Part shown: one piece after another, positions 37,212 to 48,258 of the stretch
How positions within the stretch are numbered: position 1 is the stretch's first letter
Layout: each line of letters opens with the position of its first letter
Source of the DNA: Histoplasma ohiense
Taxonomy: Eukaryota > Ascomycota > Eurotiomycetes > Onygenales > Ajellomycetaceae
Direction of reading: 5' to 3'
Length of the DNA: 64,000 bases
Assembly (NCBI GenBank): GCA_017607445.1
Contig: JAEVHH010000004.1
Coordinates: forward strand, 4,464,001-4,528,000
Translations under genes and position numbers: made by a program
Notes under the pieces: model-generated
Seen by the model: the letters and a program-made list of their open reading frames with translations, nothing else
The model's database searches: none
Told to the model about the DNA's origin: nothing

Positions 37212-38139
37212 GGTTCGTTGTTTTTGAGTTTAAGGAGGCATGAGGCTCACTGCGGAAGGGTAATAAGGTGTTTTATAAAAGTCAAAGAGTGCATGATACC
37301 TAAAATTCACTGTATCATGTAATATAGGATGGTCTTGGGATCTTTCTTTGGCGTATCTGAGGCCTGGGACACAGTTACCAATCGGGGTTAGTGGCAGTTT
37401 TGGGCCATGACGTTGCAGTACACTAGCCTTTTTGGGTTGGAGGACGTTGCTTATTCCAACCATCGTTTTCCTGGAGATTTATTCTGTTCTCCATGAGAAC
37501 CCCTCAGGACACCTGCGTTGTGGTTTAACAGATGCGCCGCCCCAGCCAAACTCCCCGCTTGACAATGTCTTCAACTCAGATTGGTCCGCGATGGACCTTA
37601 ACGCCAGAAGTTGGGCGGTGAAGCCCAGTTCCACTTCATTGAATAAGTACCAAAACGATAATGGTAGTGGTATTTCACCGGCGCCAGAGCTCCCACCTAT
37701 TCTACACCCGATATGTCTTTTCACAAGGTCAAACTAGGGTCAAGATCAACAGGGTCTTCTTTCCCGGCTGATTCGAAACTTCCAGGATAAAGCCGTGGCG
37801 AATCACGAGAAAATCGAATGATGGCTCACTGCTTCATTCTACGCGCTTCCTGATAGTGGCAACATTGTCTATATAATGCTCGCTGATATCCGCAGATACT
37901 AGGAGATCAGCGATTAGCTTTGAATATAAGAGATTTCTATCTCAGCTTCTATATACCAATGAAAGCCGACGTTTTTCACACGAGCATTATGTTTGATCCC
38001 AACGCGGCGGTATTCACATTCGGGGAGTAATATTGACACCGAGCCAGAGTGTTAGGCGCCCGTTAACATGATGAGGGGTATCTAGAACTTCGTCAGCAAG
38101 ACTCGACTTGCGAGAAAAACATTATTGAAGCCTAGGACC
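37212..38139. other. intergenic gap
   Basis: Promoter side of the hypothetical gene and left flank of the accessory island. Frames of about 80-100 codons at 37432-37737 show no features. Confidence 0.45.
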
Positions 38140-40418
38140 ATAACCCATCGAGATTCTGGGAAGCCCCTGCGGAGCTCCTGCTCCGCAAGCTCCTGGAAAA
38201 AACGAGGCGTGATCTGCAACGGGCAGAAGAAGAAAAACGACAGGTGGAAGAAGAAACACGACAGTTGGAAAGACAGATGCTGCCAACTTCCCTTCCTGAG
38301 TTTTTAGATGCCTGTCACGTTCATTTATCTGTGGGTTTTTCCTCACGTATCAACCACCGGACCGGAACCGAAGAAGTGCCTGAAAATGCTATATCCAAGC
38401 TTCGCCCCAATAAAATCCGAGAATGGACCACCTTCCCTCAGGAGCAGTCACTTGTATGGAAGGACCTTTTGCCACCAACTTTGTTTCAAGATTGAAATTC
38501 GTAATAAAGCAAGCCTCACATCATTCGCAGATTCCTCTTAATCACAGCTTGTATTAATGCATGATAAGTAGAACTTGGTGGAAGCCCATGACTACACACC
38601 GGCTGAGGCTTTAGGAGTGAGTTGACAAAGGATTCACTCTCATTTCAGAAGGGCATTTCACATCCTTGAACACACTGAGAGAATCGGGCGATGAGTTGCG
38701 GCAGAGGTCACCGGGCTCCGAGATAGACCTAGTCTTTTATCAGCGCTATGTCGTTGAAGATCGTGTATCCGCTGTTATTCGACAACTATATTCCAATCAA
38801 AGCCTCCGAAATATATTCAACCTCAAGGGTGAAATATGGTTTGAAAACCACGGAAACAGTCCAAGTGCCGAATACACATACTCTGAACCAGACGTCAGGT
38901 CTCCACAACAGTCACCAGCGTGCAAGCAGTGGAAGAAGGTCGGTAAGGATGGGAATGCTCGCCATTTAACTCCAACTGTGCAATCAATATCACGTCGCCC
39001 TCGTGCCGATCAGTTTTGTGTGTACAATACGGGACCCGGTGAAAAAACACCGGCTTACATTGTCGAGTACAAGGCACCACACATGTTTACCAAGGGTGTT
39101 ATAGAGGCAGGGCTTATGGATATGGATGTTGACAAAGTGATTATGTACACAAGGGCAGGCCATGGGGTGAAGGAAGCCCGCAGGACAGTTGCCGCATGTA
39201 TATCGCAGACATTTTCATACATGATTCAAGCCGGCCTGGAGTATGGCTATCTATGCACTGGAGAAACGTTTATATTTCTCCGTGTGTGTCCTGATGACCC
39301 TACCACTGTCTACTATTATCTTTCTGTCCCGAACGATGATGCTGGAGAAACTACCGGCTGGGTCAGCGGTACTGACTGCGAAAATAGATTACATCTGACG
39401 GCAATAGGCCAGGTGATGACTTTCACACTTCGCGCATTGAGAACTCCTCCCCGTGACCAGACCTGGCGTAACCATGCTGAAACGGTGCTCAAAAAATGGA
39501 AAGTGAAGCATAACGATTTTGTTTCTGATTCGGAAAATAGCAGCGGCAAGAAACTGTCGGAACACAAGCGGAATCGACCGAGCAGAAATGAATATACGCA
39601 TGTCTCCAATCAAGACATGGTCAAAGGGTCCTATCGCCAACGACTCGTGTCGTATCACCGAGAAGACATCAACAAACTGTGAGATTAGTAAAAATGGCAG
39701 CAGTGTGAATGGCGTATATGATTCTGACAGTCCAAGCACGAGGCTTCCTGTTCGTCCCTCGAATATCATGGTCGTTGTACCCCCTCCGAAATTAGCTCAA
39801 GGGGGTGGTAATACACAAACGAATGTGCAGAGGGAATATTGCACGCAGAAATGTCTTCTAGGGTTGATAAATGGTGACCTTCTTGACGGAAACTGTCCGA
39901 ATGTGGCTAGCCATGGGGGTGGTAATCGTCATGATATTGGCAATCACGAATTGTTAAGATTGGCTCGCTCACAGATCCTGAGAAAAGACGGGGTCCTTTC
40001 GGCTGCGAATCTATGCATAAACATGGAATATCTGCAACTTTCTTCGACTTTACTCTCTTCTCACATGGCTATCGCTGTGTAGCCAAAGGAACGCCTGTTG
40101 AATTCGGGTATTCCGCATACGAAGAACATGTATACCAACGTTTACATTCCATTCAAGGAACACGAATACCTGTTTGCCTGGGAAGTGTGGATGTATCCTG
40201 ACGCCCCAGATATACGTCCAAGCTTTCACAAGGCTGTTTTTGATATTCATCGTCTAGGGGTTCGACATGATGATTTGCATGACGGTAACGTATTTTGGAA
40301 CGCAGAGAATAAAGGGGCGACGGTTATAGATTTTGAGCGAGCAAAAATGTTATCCAAACGGGGTTCCACGAAGGAGACAGCTTCCAAGAAGAAGAAACCA
40401 GACGTCGCTGCAGCTTGA
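38140..40418 (+). pseudogene. fungal-type protein kinase-like gene (FunK1-like), inactivated
   Basis: Recognisable pieces in order: an N-terminal coiled coil rich in Glu/Arg (about 38143-38285, FWEAPAELLLRKLLEKTRRD), LPEFLDACHVHLSVGF, the middle block FYQRYVVEDRVSAVIRQLY and AYIVEYKAPHMFTKG (38666-39682), the linker YCTQKCLLGLINGDLLDGNC (from about 39834), then SATFFDFTLFSHGYRCVAKG (about 40025-40090), and the kinase C-lobe DIHRLGVRHDDLHDGNVFW plus VIDFERAK (about 40240-40350). The pieces lie in different frames, with changes near 39600-39690 and 39985-40005. Between CLGSVDVS and DAPDIRPSFHKAVFD (about 40190-40215) the segment linking the lobes seems deleted. So no full kinase can be made. 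The family is multicopy in Onygenales as I recall. Confidence 0.72.
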
Positions 40419-41548
40419 TTCGGCTAACCCATCCTATATCTGCACTGCCTATACCCTGGTGCTAGTTTAGCATTTTGCCGAACCGACTTTGCACACCGAG
40501 CATATTTCCGGCGTTTTCATGGTTATTCTATGTATACTCCTTTTTCGGGGAGCCAAAATAGTAGATTTACAATCTATACGGCGGCGTGGTTGCATTCCCT
40601 ATCGACGTATATGAAGAGGAGGAGGGTGCAAAAGATCGAAGTCTTAATCTTGTACTAGCCATACAGCCTCAGCCTGCTTGCCGTAACTTACCTTCTCCTA
40701 AGTCACGTTATCTCTGAGGTTCGGCTCCTCATTAATCTAACGGAACTTTGCGCAGACCATCTACGCAAGAAATCAAGCACAACAGCAATTGAACCAGTTG
40801 GCCCGTACCACCAACATCGACATTAATCGTGCGATAAATATGGTCAGTTATAGACTAGCGGGCGGCTAACGGTGGGTTGTAGCAAAGTCTATAAGGTCTA
40901 TTTTCAGGGTCTTCCGGAATGGTGGCCCCAACCTCACTCAGACATGTCCATATATTTGTGATTAAGGTAATCGATTACTACAACATCTCTGTTGACAGGC
41001 AGTATCGTTAAAATGTATATTTAAACACACAGGCTTACTATTGTCTACGCTCCCTCTATGTTTCCTCTATTCGAATGTGAGGCTGCAAGCAGACAAAAAA
41101 TATATTCATTTGATTGCAGGTTTTTTGGTGGCGAGGGGGGGAATTTATCTGATACATAGGACAGGAGTATTTAAGTAGGTATACCTGTTCTGTAGAAGCA
41201 TGTTACTAAAAACAGCCAAGCAACCAACAGCCTGTGAATTCTGATACAAACATAGCAATGTGTACGATACAATTCATAATCATGGTCCATAAGAACCGTA
41301 TGTATGTATGTATGTATGTATTGGTTTAGCGTCCCAGAGAAGACACAGGCAATGCCTGCACTTCAAAAGCCTCCCGAAGGGCATGGGGACGTGCTACGCT
41401 GGAGAAATCTCTATATACACAGTAATGATAGACACAGGATCCAGATAGCAACTCTTGAGGAGACTCAGTCTATATAGACTGTACATCCACTTCTGGCCCG
41501 ACGTATGGCCATTCATGGTAGGGATAATCAAAGCACACAAGTGCTACG
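40419..41548. other. gap inside the accessory island
   Basis: No gene seen. Contains a (GTAT)n tract at about 41297-41321. Confidence 0.45.
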
Positions 41549-41838
41549 GCAGGGCGATTGCTCGCAAGGAGCAGCAGCAGGACGATTGCTCGCAGGGAGC
41601 AGCGGCAGGGCGATTGCTCGCAGGGAGCAGCGGCAGGGCGATTGCTCGTAGGGAGCAGCGGCAGGGTGTTTGCTCGCAGGGAGCAGCGGCAGGGTGATTG
41701 CTCGCAGGGAGCAGCGGCAGAGCGATTGCTCACAGAGAGCAGAGGCAGGGCGGAGGCAGGGCGATTGCTCGTAGCGAGCAGCAGCAGGACGATTGCTCGC
41801 AGAGAGCAGCGGCAGGGCGATTGCTCACAGGGAGCAAA
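41549..41838. repeat. 28-bp minisatellite, about 10 copies
   Basis: Unit: GATTGCTCGCAGGGAGCAGC followed by GGCAGGGC. Ten copies, the seventh with an 11-bp internal extension and the tenth partial. Every unit contains TGCTC, five variable bases, and GAGCA, i.e. a 5-bp stem with a 5-nt loop. The unit length is not a multiple of three, so long frames across it are not evidence of coding. Confidence 0.93.
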
Positions 41839-42407
41839 GATCAAGGCCTGAAGGCCAATGAATGCTGAGTTCACTAAGAATCAGACACTCATAACAACCG
41901 CTCTGCTCTTGGCCATCATCACTAGATGATGTTACCAGGCTGCACCACGAGGAGGTGGCAGAGTCGGACTTCGCAGCCCCCATAAGAACCGTAGAACATG
42001 CAGAGGGTGGACGAAATCAACTTTTAGTCCTTCAACTAATCTCCCCACTTACTTTCCCTTTATCTGAGTGATGCTCCAATCCTCATTCGTTAACAAAGTA
42101 ATACACGCCTTTGGCCGCAGGCTTCGTATAGGTACTATGATTTGTTGGAGTATCGTAGTTCGCCTCCGTTGAATGACGGGCGTTTAAAACCTATTAATTT
42201 AGTAAGTCACATATGTCCAGTATTCTGTTCATAGTCATCGGATAATTCCAACGCAACTTCGTATTCCTGATCTGCATGGCGGTGGATAAAATATGTTGCT
42301 CCATTTCCAGGACCTCCATACAAAAATTTTTCCTTCTCAACAAGTCATTGGAATCTGAACATCTGGCCATATATTGTTCAGGTTCACAGTCCTTCATAAT
42401 CCTATAC
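41839..42407. other. gap inside the accessory island
   Basis: A 67-codon minus-strand frame at 42194-42397 directly downstream of the DUF7924-like relic may be part of its decayed 3' region; nothing in it is recognisable. Confidence 0.35.
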
Positions 42408-43796
42408 TCATTGCCCGAATCGCGGCCTCTTGCGTCTCCCTACTGGAGAATCATCGGATAGAGGCTTGCGGAACCTCACCTTCCTCTGAACCTCCCGATT
42501 CCCCCCATCTCTTCCAAAGAGGGCATCCAGGACACCCCTAATTTCACTCAGGCGGCTGCTTTTTCCCCAGTCCAGAATATTCCGGATAATTTTGCGGAAC
42601 TTTAAATAATGATCAGGCGACTGCGGCAAAAAGCTCTCCACCTTGGCCATGGAATACTCGTTATCCTCCTTCCATGAGACGAAGAGCCGGGCTTCGGTGC
42701 CGTTCATGGTGACGGAGAATGCGGCACTGCTAATAGGCTGGACTCTATGGTACTTGCTCTCCTCCAGACGATCGATGCGGACGACGGTTGTTTCGCGCGA
42801 GATACCGATGGGTCGCTGCACGGTGGCCGGGGATGGGCCCCGTGCGTTACTGGCAGTGTGCGGTGTCGAAGCTGACCGGGGTAGTTTGTGGTGAGGCATT
42901 CAGAGCTTCGACCATGTTAATGCAGGATGCGGACCCGGTGATACATTGGTTTTGTCCCTTCCCGTAGGCTTCCATCTTCACCTTTGAACTCGATGTCGAA
43001 GAACGGGTATAGCAAATCTTGGGAATTGGCGATGGATTCAGTACCCGTTGCAAGCAGGTGGGTGGTGTGTTGGGAAAATGCCACATCACGATTATAGCCG
43101 TAAAGAATGTCAGGAACTGGAGTGGCAAGTTTGTAGTCGGATGTAGCAAACTTTGGGAATCGTATGAGAGGCCATAGGGTGTCTTCTGGTGTATCGTAGG
43201 CTCTCACTTGGGTCCAGAGCCGGGAAAAATTTGGAAACGAAGTATCCTTCCACCTCCGCCTGACCAGACCCCTCCCATTCCAGCAGAGCCAAAACAGCGT
43301 CCTACTTGATGGAATCCAGCGATGGTTCTGGATAGGTACGATCCCGGCATATCTCATTAATGAGCCGGATTATATATTCTGGCATTTCTTCGTGTGGTTT
43401 GCGAAGCCGCATATTATGCGAAGCCAAGTTCAGTAACCGGTACGATTGATCCTTTACGAGCTGGGTAGCGGATCTACCAGACGAGACTGATTGCGGACCC
43501 GACCCAGATGGCACATTGCTAACGGATGGGCCGGACACAGTAGAGGCGAGTGCTGATGGCATGGTAAACGTGTTGGCATCTCCTCTGTTGGACATATTTG
43601 GCGCCGAGCTTGTGAGCCGTGGCGAAACAAGGTTGTTGCTGACAGACAGTGCGTTTGAGTCAACAGACTCGAGCCACTCGGAAACAAATGTATATGCGGA
43701 CTCAGTATGGCTCTTACTCACACGATTAACGATGTCTTCGATGATCTTTGATCGGAAAGCCGTTTCCGTTAGTCGCCGGCCTGCGAGAGTTTTCAT
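42408..43796 (-). pseudogene. DUF7924-like gene, inactivated
   Basis: Blocks in order on the minus strand: MKTLAGRRLTETAFRSKIIE at 43796, a Ser-rich region, EMPEYIIRLINEICRDRTYP, then DAVLALLEWEGSGQAEVEGY, KLATPVPDILYGYNRDVAF, LYPFFDIEFKGEDGS, NQCITGSASCINMVEALN, and the C-terminal SVTMNGTEARLFVSWKEDNE with FRKIIRNILDWGKSSRL. These match fungal DUF7924 proteins as I remember them. Breaks: an in-frame TAG near 43302-43304 between SLDSIK and DAVLALLEWEG; a frame change near 43130-43170 before KLATPVPD; and another near 42950-42985 between FKGEDGS and NQCITGS. The last part (42408-42899) is still a clean frame ending in RKRPRFGQ. Confidence 0.7.
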
Positions 43797-43808
43797 TACT
43801 TCATACCT

Positions 43809-43995
43809 CTAAGGACCCTCCAGCATCTTCTTCCTCTCCAGGTTTAGGAGGTGATATGGCTCCTCGAGCCAACTAGGATTCTTTCGCAGGAAGGTGATTG
43901 CTCTCCAAGGCATGTTGCATTGCGTGGTTTTCTTGTCAAAACAATTGTTGCAGGGGCAGTTGCGATTGGGTTCAAGGCCTTGTGCACAGCGCGCT
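43809..43995 (-). pseudogene. small Cys-rich coding relic
   Basis: An open minus-strand stretch ends at TAG 43809-43811. It reads AARCAQGLEPNRNCPCNNCF then KTTQCNMPWRAITFLRKNPS and LEEPYHLLNLERKK. The spaced cysteines and the PWRAITFLRKNPSWLEEPY block look like real protein sequence of an unknown fungal family. Possible upstream splice acceptor near 44015. I cannot tell whether it is an exon of the adjacent DUF7924-like relic or a separate fragment. Confidence 0.4.
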
Positions 43996-44383
43996 GCGCT
44001 TTTGATGCCAGGAACCTACGCGGATAAAGCTACATGAGGCTATAGACGTAGCCATATCAGAAGAAACCGAAGAAGCAAATAAGATATGAACGTAGTAGAA
44101 CGCAGAATATTGGGGCCAGCTACTGGTAGGTGATGTCATGCAATCCGAGCAATCATCGAGCCAACTCTATTAGTCAGGCATCGAGCCCTACCCCTATTTA
44201 ACCCCTGCACTGGCTCCTTAAGTGTGACTTTATAAAGGAAAACTTTATACCGATAGTATAGAGAGATTTTAGTGATAATGGTATAACTGAAAGGTTTAAT
44301 TTTAATATTTTCTATGTAATTCCCCAATGAAAATACAAAACAAAACATAGATAAGTCAAAGCAGCCAAATATCGTATTGGCAG
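43996..44383. other. right edge of the accessory island
   Basis: AT-rich, no gene seen; runs into the 3' end of the SepB/Mcl1 gene. Confidence 0.45.
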
Positions 44384-47300
44384 TTAGGAAGCAAGTTCGT
44401 CATTATCATCCTCTCCTTCCGTGCCCATAAGTCGCCGTTCAGCCAACTCCCTAATCTTCTCATCCAGAACAGTTCGCCCATACCGCAAGGCAACTTTGCT
44501 CGCGGCATCCAGCATCTTGCCGCTACGATCCCGCATCATGGAAACGAGCTCAAGCGCCTTCATGCCCCTTTCTTCACCTTCCCGGCATTCAATCGCCAAC
44601 AACTGTAACACGATCTTATCAATATCAATCTCCTTCCTCCGCAACTCCACCTCTCCACTACCGCTCGTAGCTTCGGAGGCTGTGACACGGTCATCCAGTA
44701 GACTGAATAGGATGCTGGAACGTATAAACGCTTCTTCAAGCTTATTAACAGAGTCACGGCCTGCAGAATCGTCCATGTCCTCATCTTCGCCATCCCCGTC
44801 AACTGGCTTCGTCGGCTTCGTCGGCTTTGCGGATATTGGAATTTTGAATTCGAATTCGCTAAGTAATGGGCGGGGGAAGTAAGGGTATCGATCCCCGCCT
44901 TTCAGGATTATACAGTGGAACGCATCTTGCGCCACTGCAACGGGCCAGTATGTCTCCTCCTTTCGTCCACCACTAAGACGGTCCATGAGCTTCGTGTCAA
45001 GAAGTGGTACCCAGCGTGCTTGTCCACGATCTCGCCAGTGTTCCAATACCAACAGCACTCCTGAAGAATCGTATATGTAGGGGTCCTATAGAAATGTTAG
45101 CCATCTTGCATTCCACCAGAGCAATATAAAAAAGGATATACAACTGACTCCACTATCTGAAAAGAAAACACTCCGAAGCTCGGTGGAATCGGGTAGAGCT
45201 ACGTGATCTTCGTTCTGGCAAATTTCATCCCGCTTGACATTTTCGATAGAATAAGTCAATGTGGCCATTCCATCACTGCCCACGGGACCGTTTCCTACAG
45301 TCAGAACATAGTCTCTCCAAGCTGCACAAGTAACGCTCTGGCTCTTCTGTCTGTATATTCGGAACGGAGTACCGAAAAGCGTATATATCCGGACATAATC
45401 GGCCGATGTAGTGACAACAATATAAGAATTGCTCAGAGCAATGGCTGTTTGATGCGGTGTTAGCAGTCAAGCGTAATAGCCCAGGTGGATATCCACTGAC
45501 CAGTGATGCTTTCGCCTTCAGGAAGTTGAGTCCGCCAATCAGCTCGTACGGTCCAGGTCTCATGAGGGCGATAAAATATTGTAGCCGGATTGTCACCCGA
45601 TGGTTGGCAAGAAAACAACGCTCCCTTCTCATCTACAAGAGTTTAGATCAAGTACATTTGGCGCGGAAAGTCGAGGTGGAAAACCTACTCAGACAGGCTT
45701 TATCATATAAAAAGGGATCTGTAAAATGAAAGTCCCTAAACAGCTCCCGATCGTAAAACTCAACAGTGACGGTGTGGTGGGTCTCTTGGTTAACAGCCCA
45801 GACGAATCCAACTAAGTTGAGACCTTTATCGTTCTTAGTAGAAAGCATAACGAGCGACCACACCTCAATTGACTTACAAAGATATCTTCTGTCACCTCTC
45901 CAAGGGGTACTGCCAGGTTGAAATGAAGCATGTCGCTTTGGCTCGAAGAACATGCCCATCCGTCGTTTATGATCATGCCCGTCCAAATCATCGCGAGCAC
46001 CACGAGAACGCTTACCGAATTGATTGGTTTCTGCATATCCAGCTCCATCGTCGTCCTCAATAAAATCGTCATCTTCGTCCATATGGCCTAGGATGTCATC
46101 CAGGGAATCTGGGGAGCCATCTCTGGGCCGACTTTCTAAAGTAGTTCGCACGCCATTCGTCAACGGCCTGCTGGGGATACTCCTATGCTCCTCAGGCCCT
46201 CCACAGAGTAAGGGTGCGCTTTCCAATGGCTTTTCGAGGAGTGATCTGTATTCTGCGGGAACAAAATCTTCATAAATGAATAGCTCTCCGTCGGATGTTG
46301 TGAAAGAGAGGGTATTGTCTACAGGATGCCACGCAAGATTTATCACGTTTGGTATGTCATATCGCCGCAGAATGTTTTGAGTCTTCGTCTCCCAAAGCAA
46401 AATTTGTCGATCTGCCCCAGCACTTGCCAATAGAGCGCCATTTGGAGACCACGCAAGCGCAGTAATATCTGCATTATGGCCAGCAGGGAACACGTTTTGT
46501 TTCGTCCAATCTCTAGTCGAAACTATTGCAATATCTCTAGTCGGCTCGACGGCAGCAAATGCCCTTGCATCTGGATGCCACACAGCCCGTGATGTCGCTT
46601 CATGGTCTGTTTCCAGTCTGCCAATAATGCCATCAATTTTCTTCACAAGCTCTGGCTGTGGCCCGTCGACGGAATATATATAAACTATTCCATCGGAACC
46701 AGACACTGCAATATAACGTCCACTCGGATCGAAGTTCACATGCTTTACGCCTTTGCTTTGATCCCGTAAATATTTCACAATTGTCATATCGTGAATATTA
46801 ACAATCTTGACGACGAGTTCACTGAGGTCATTTTGTCACAGTCAGCTTCGGAACGTTTTGGAGGCATAAGAGTGTAAAAGAAGAATGCATACTCGCTGGC
46901 AACAGCGACCCAATCGCCATCCTTTGATAGTGATAGATCTCGCACGGGCAATGCGCAACGGACCAGCAATTTATCCATTTGGCCTGTTTCCAATTCATAT
47001 TTCCATACCGTGCCGTCTTCAGCGCCCATGATGAATGAGTCGTTCTATTTGGAAGCCAATGCGTGTTAGCCCTCCATGCTAAATATTCTCTTCACGATGA
47101 AATGGAAATCGAAAAGCCGTACGGTGGCAACAATTCCCAAGTGCCCGTCCACACCATCGTCCACAGTTTTTGGTTCATCCTTTTCTCCAATTGTGAATAT
47201 TCGGATTGCAGAGTTGGAACCTGCTGTGATTACTTGTCGGCCATTCGGGGTGTAGCTTAGAATGGTAGTTCCCGGTGTATCTATATTGAGAAAATACGGT

Positions 47301-47428
47301 CAATCTCACTGAAATTAAAGCCAACGGGAGGATCATTGTGAATTAAAGCAATTAATGAAACTCAGCACGGTTATCTAAGCCAACTTACGGGCTGGCCGTC
47401 CTCTCAGCCGAACGGTCTCTGAAGCCAT
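44384..47428 (-). CDS. mcl1: SepB/Mcl1/Ctf4 replisome adaptor
   Basis: Links the CMG helicase to DNA polymerase alpha and supports sister-chromatid cohesion; called SepB in Aspergillus and Mcl1 in fission yeast. Eight exons fit in frame: 47389-47428, about 47124-47281, 46893-47044, 45878-46821, 45689-45823, 45501-45632, 45149-45444 and 44384-45085, for 852 residues. The N-terminal part is a WD40 propeller (for example NPNG-type blades LAWSPNGALLASAGADRQIL and VNFDPSGRYIAVSGSDGIV). An acidic linker follows (HMDEDDDFIEDDDGAG), then the trimerising SepB propeller from FQPGSTPWRGDRRYL through NLVGFVWAVNQETHHTV, TVGNGPVGSDG and YWPVAVAQDAFHCIILKGGD, and a C-terminal helical region. It lacks the HMG box of animal AND-1, as in other fungi. 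Confidence 0.92.
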
Positions 47429-48258
47429 TTGGCAAACGTAACATGCGACCGCACAATTTTATATGATATGAATTGAGGCGGATAGCTTAACGGAAACGGT
47501 CATGGAAGTGTGCACTCAACCTGCTCAATCTTTGCCGTCGTCGGTGGAATTCCCATTGCGGAGATACACGCCGCGTCCTCCAACACGCGACTTCCATTTA
47601 GGAGGCTGAATTCGGCTTAGTAATCGCATCTCCAACCCTAACCCTAACCAAAATATCAATGCACCATGCTTATAGTTCTTGAAAACCCCTGCCCACTACG
47701 GAATAGCCTCAGTTATGACACCGGCATTGAAAGCGCCATTCTATCCATACTATAATTAATCAACCTTTGCGCCTTACTATGTCGCGAATATGTTTGAAGG
47801 ATAGTTCGCGTTTTGGGATCTGGAATCATGAAGCTATCGTTCGACCATTTATTTACAGGGATTCCAATGGAGCAGATACGAGTCATAACTTTGCTTTCAT
47901 GGCAGTAATGACATCTTCCGTGATGGTCGCTTTCGTTGCTATCGTAGAGCAGGCACTTTCTTTGCCAATGTTATTTTACTCTTCCAAAAACTCTGAGAAT
48001 GTGTCGATATCAATGTCGATGAGGCTCTCAGCATTTGATTCAAGGAACGGTTCCCACTCGCGGATTTGCGTTTCTGACGGTGATCCGGGTAGGAAACCTA
48101 GATGCCCGCAATCTGGAGAGCAATTGATTTGGACGGCTGTAATGGAGAGGTAATCGAATGCTATTCTATATATATTGTGAAAGTGAAAATGTTAATAAAA
48201 AATAAAAAAAATAAAAAACAAAAAAACGCCCAGTATGCTTTTTAGCCTCCGCCTTCGG
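47429..48258. other. intergenic gap with telomere-like word and a possible relic
   Basis: Promoter side of SepB/Mcl1. Contains AACCCTAACCCTAACC at 47634-47649. A minus-strand frame ending at TAA 47976-47978 reads SETQIREWEPFLESNAESLI with an acidic end, which looks protein-like and may be a relic or small last exon, not assignable. A-rich stretch near 48196-48226. Confidence 0.4.

Noticed and set aside
41297..41321. GTAT repeat as part of a functional element
   Set aside because: Plain tetranucleotide microsatellite, similar to other simple repeats in the window.
41455..41874. Long open frames across the 28-bp array on both strands
   Set aside because: The unit length (28) shifts frame each copy and the frames exist only because the repeat lacks stop codons; both strands are equally open.
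47100..47281. Apparent one-base frame change in SepB/Mcl1 exon 2
   Set aside because: It depends on counting a run of A residues; with five A the frame is continuous and all later exon phases agree, so the gene is intact.
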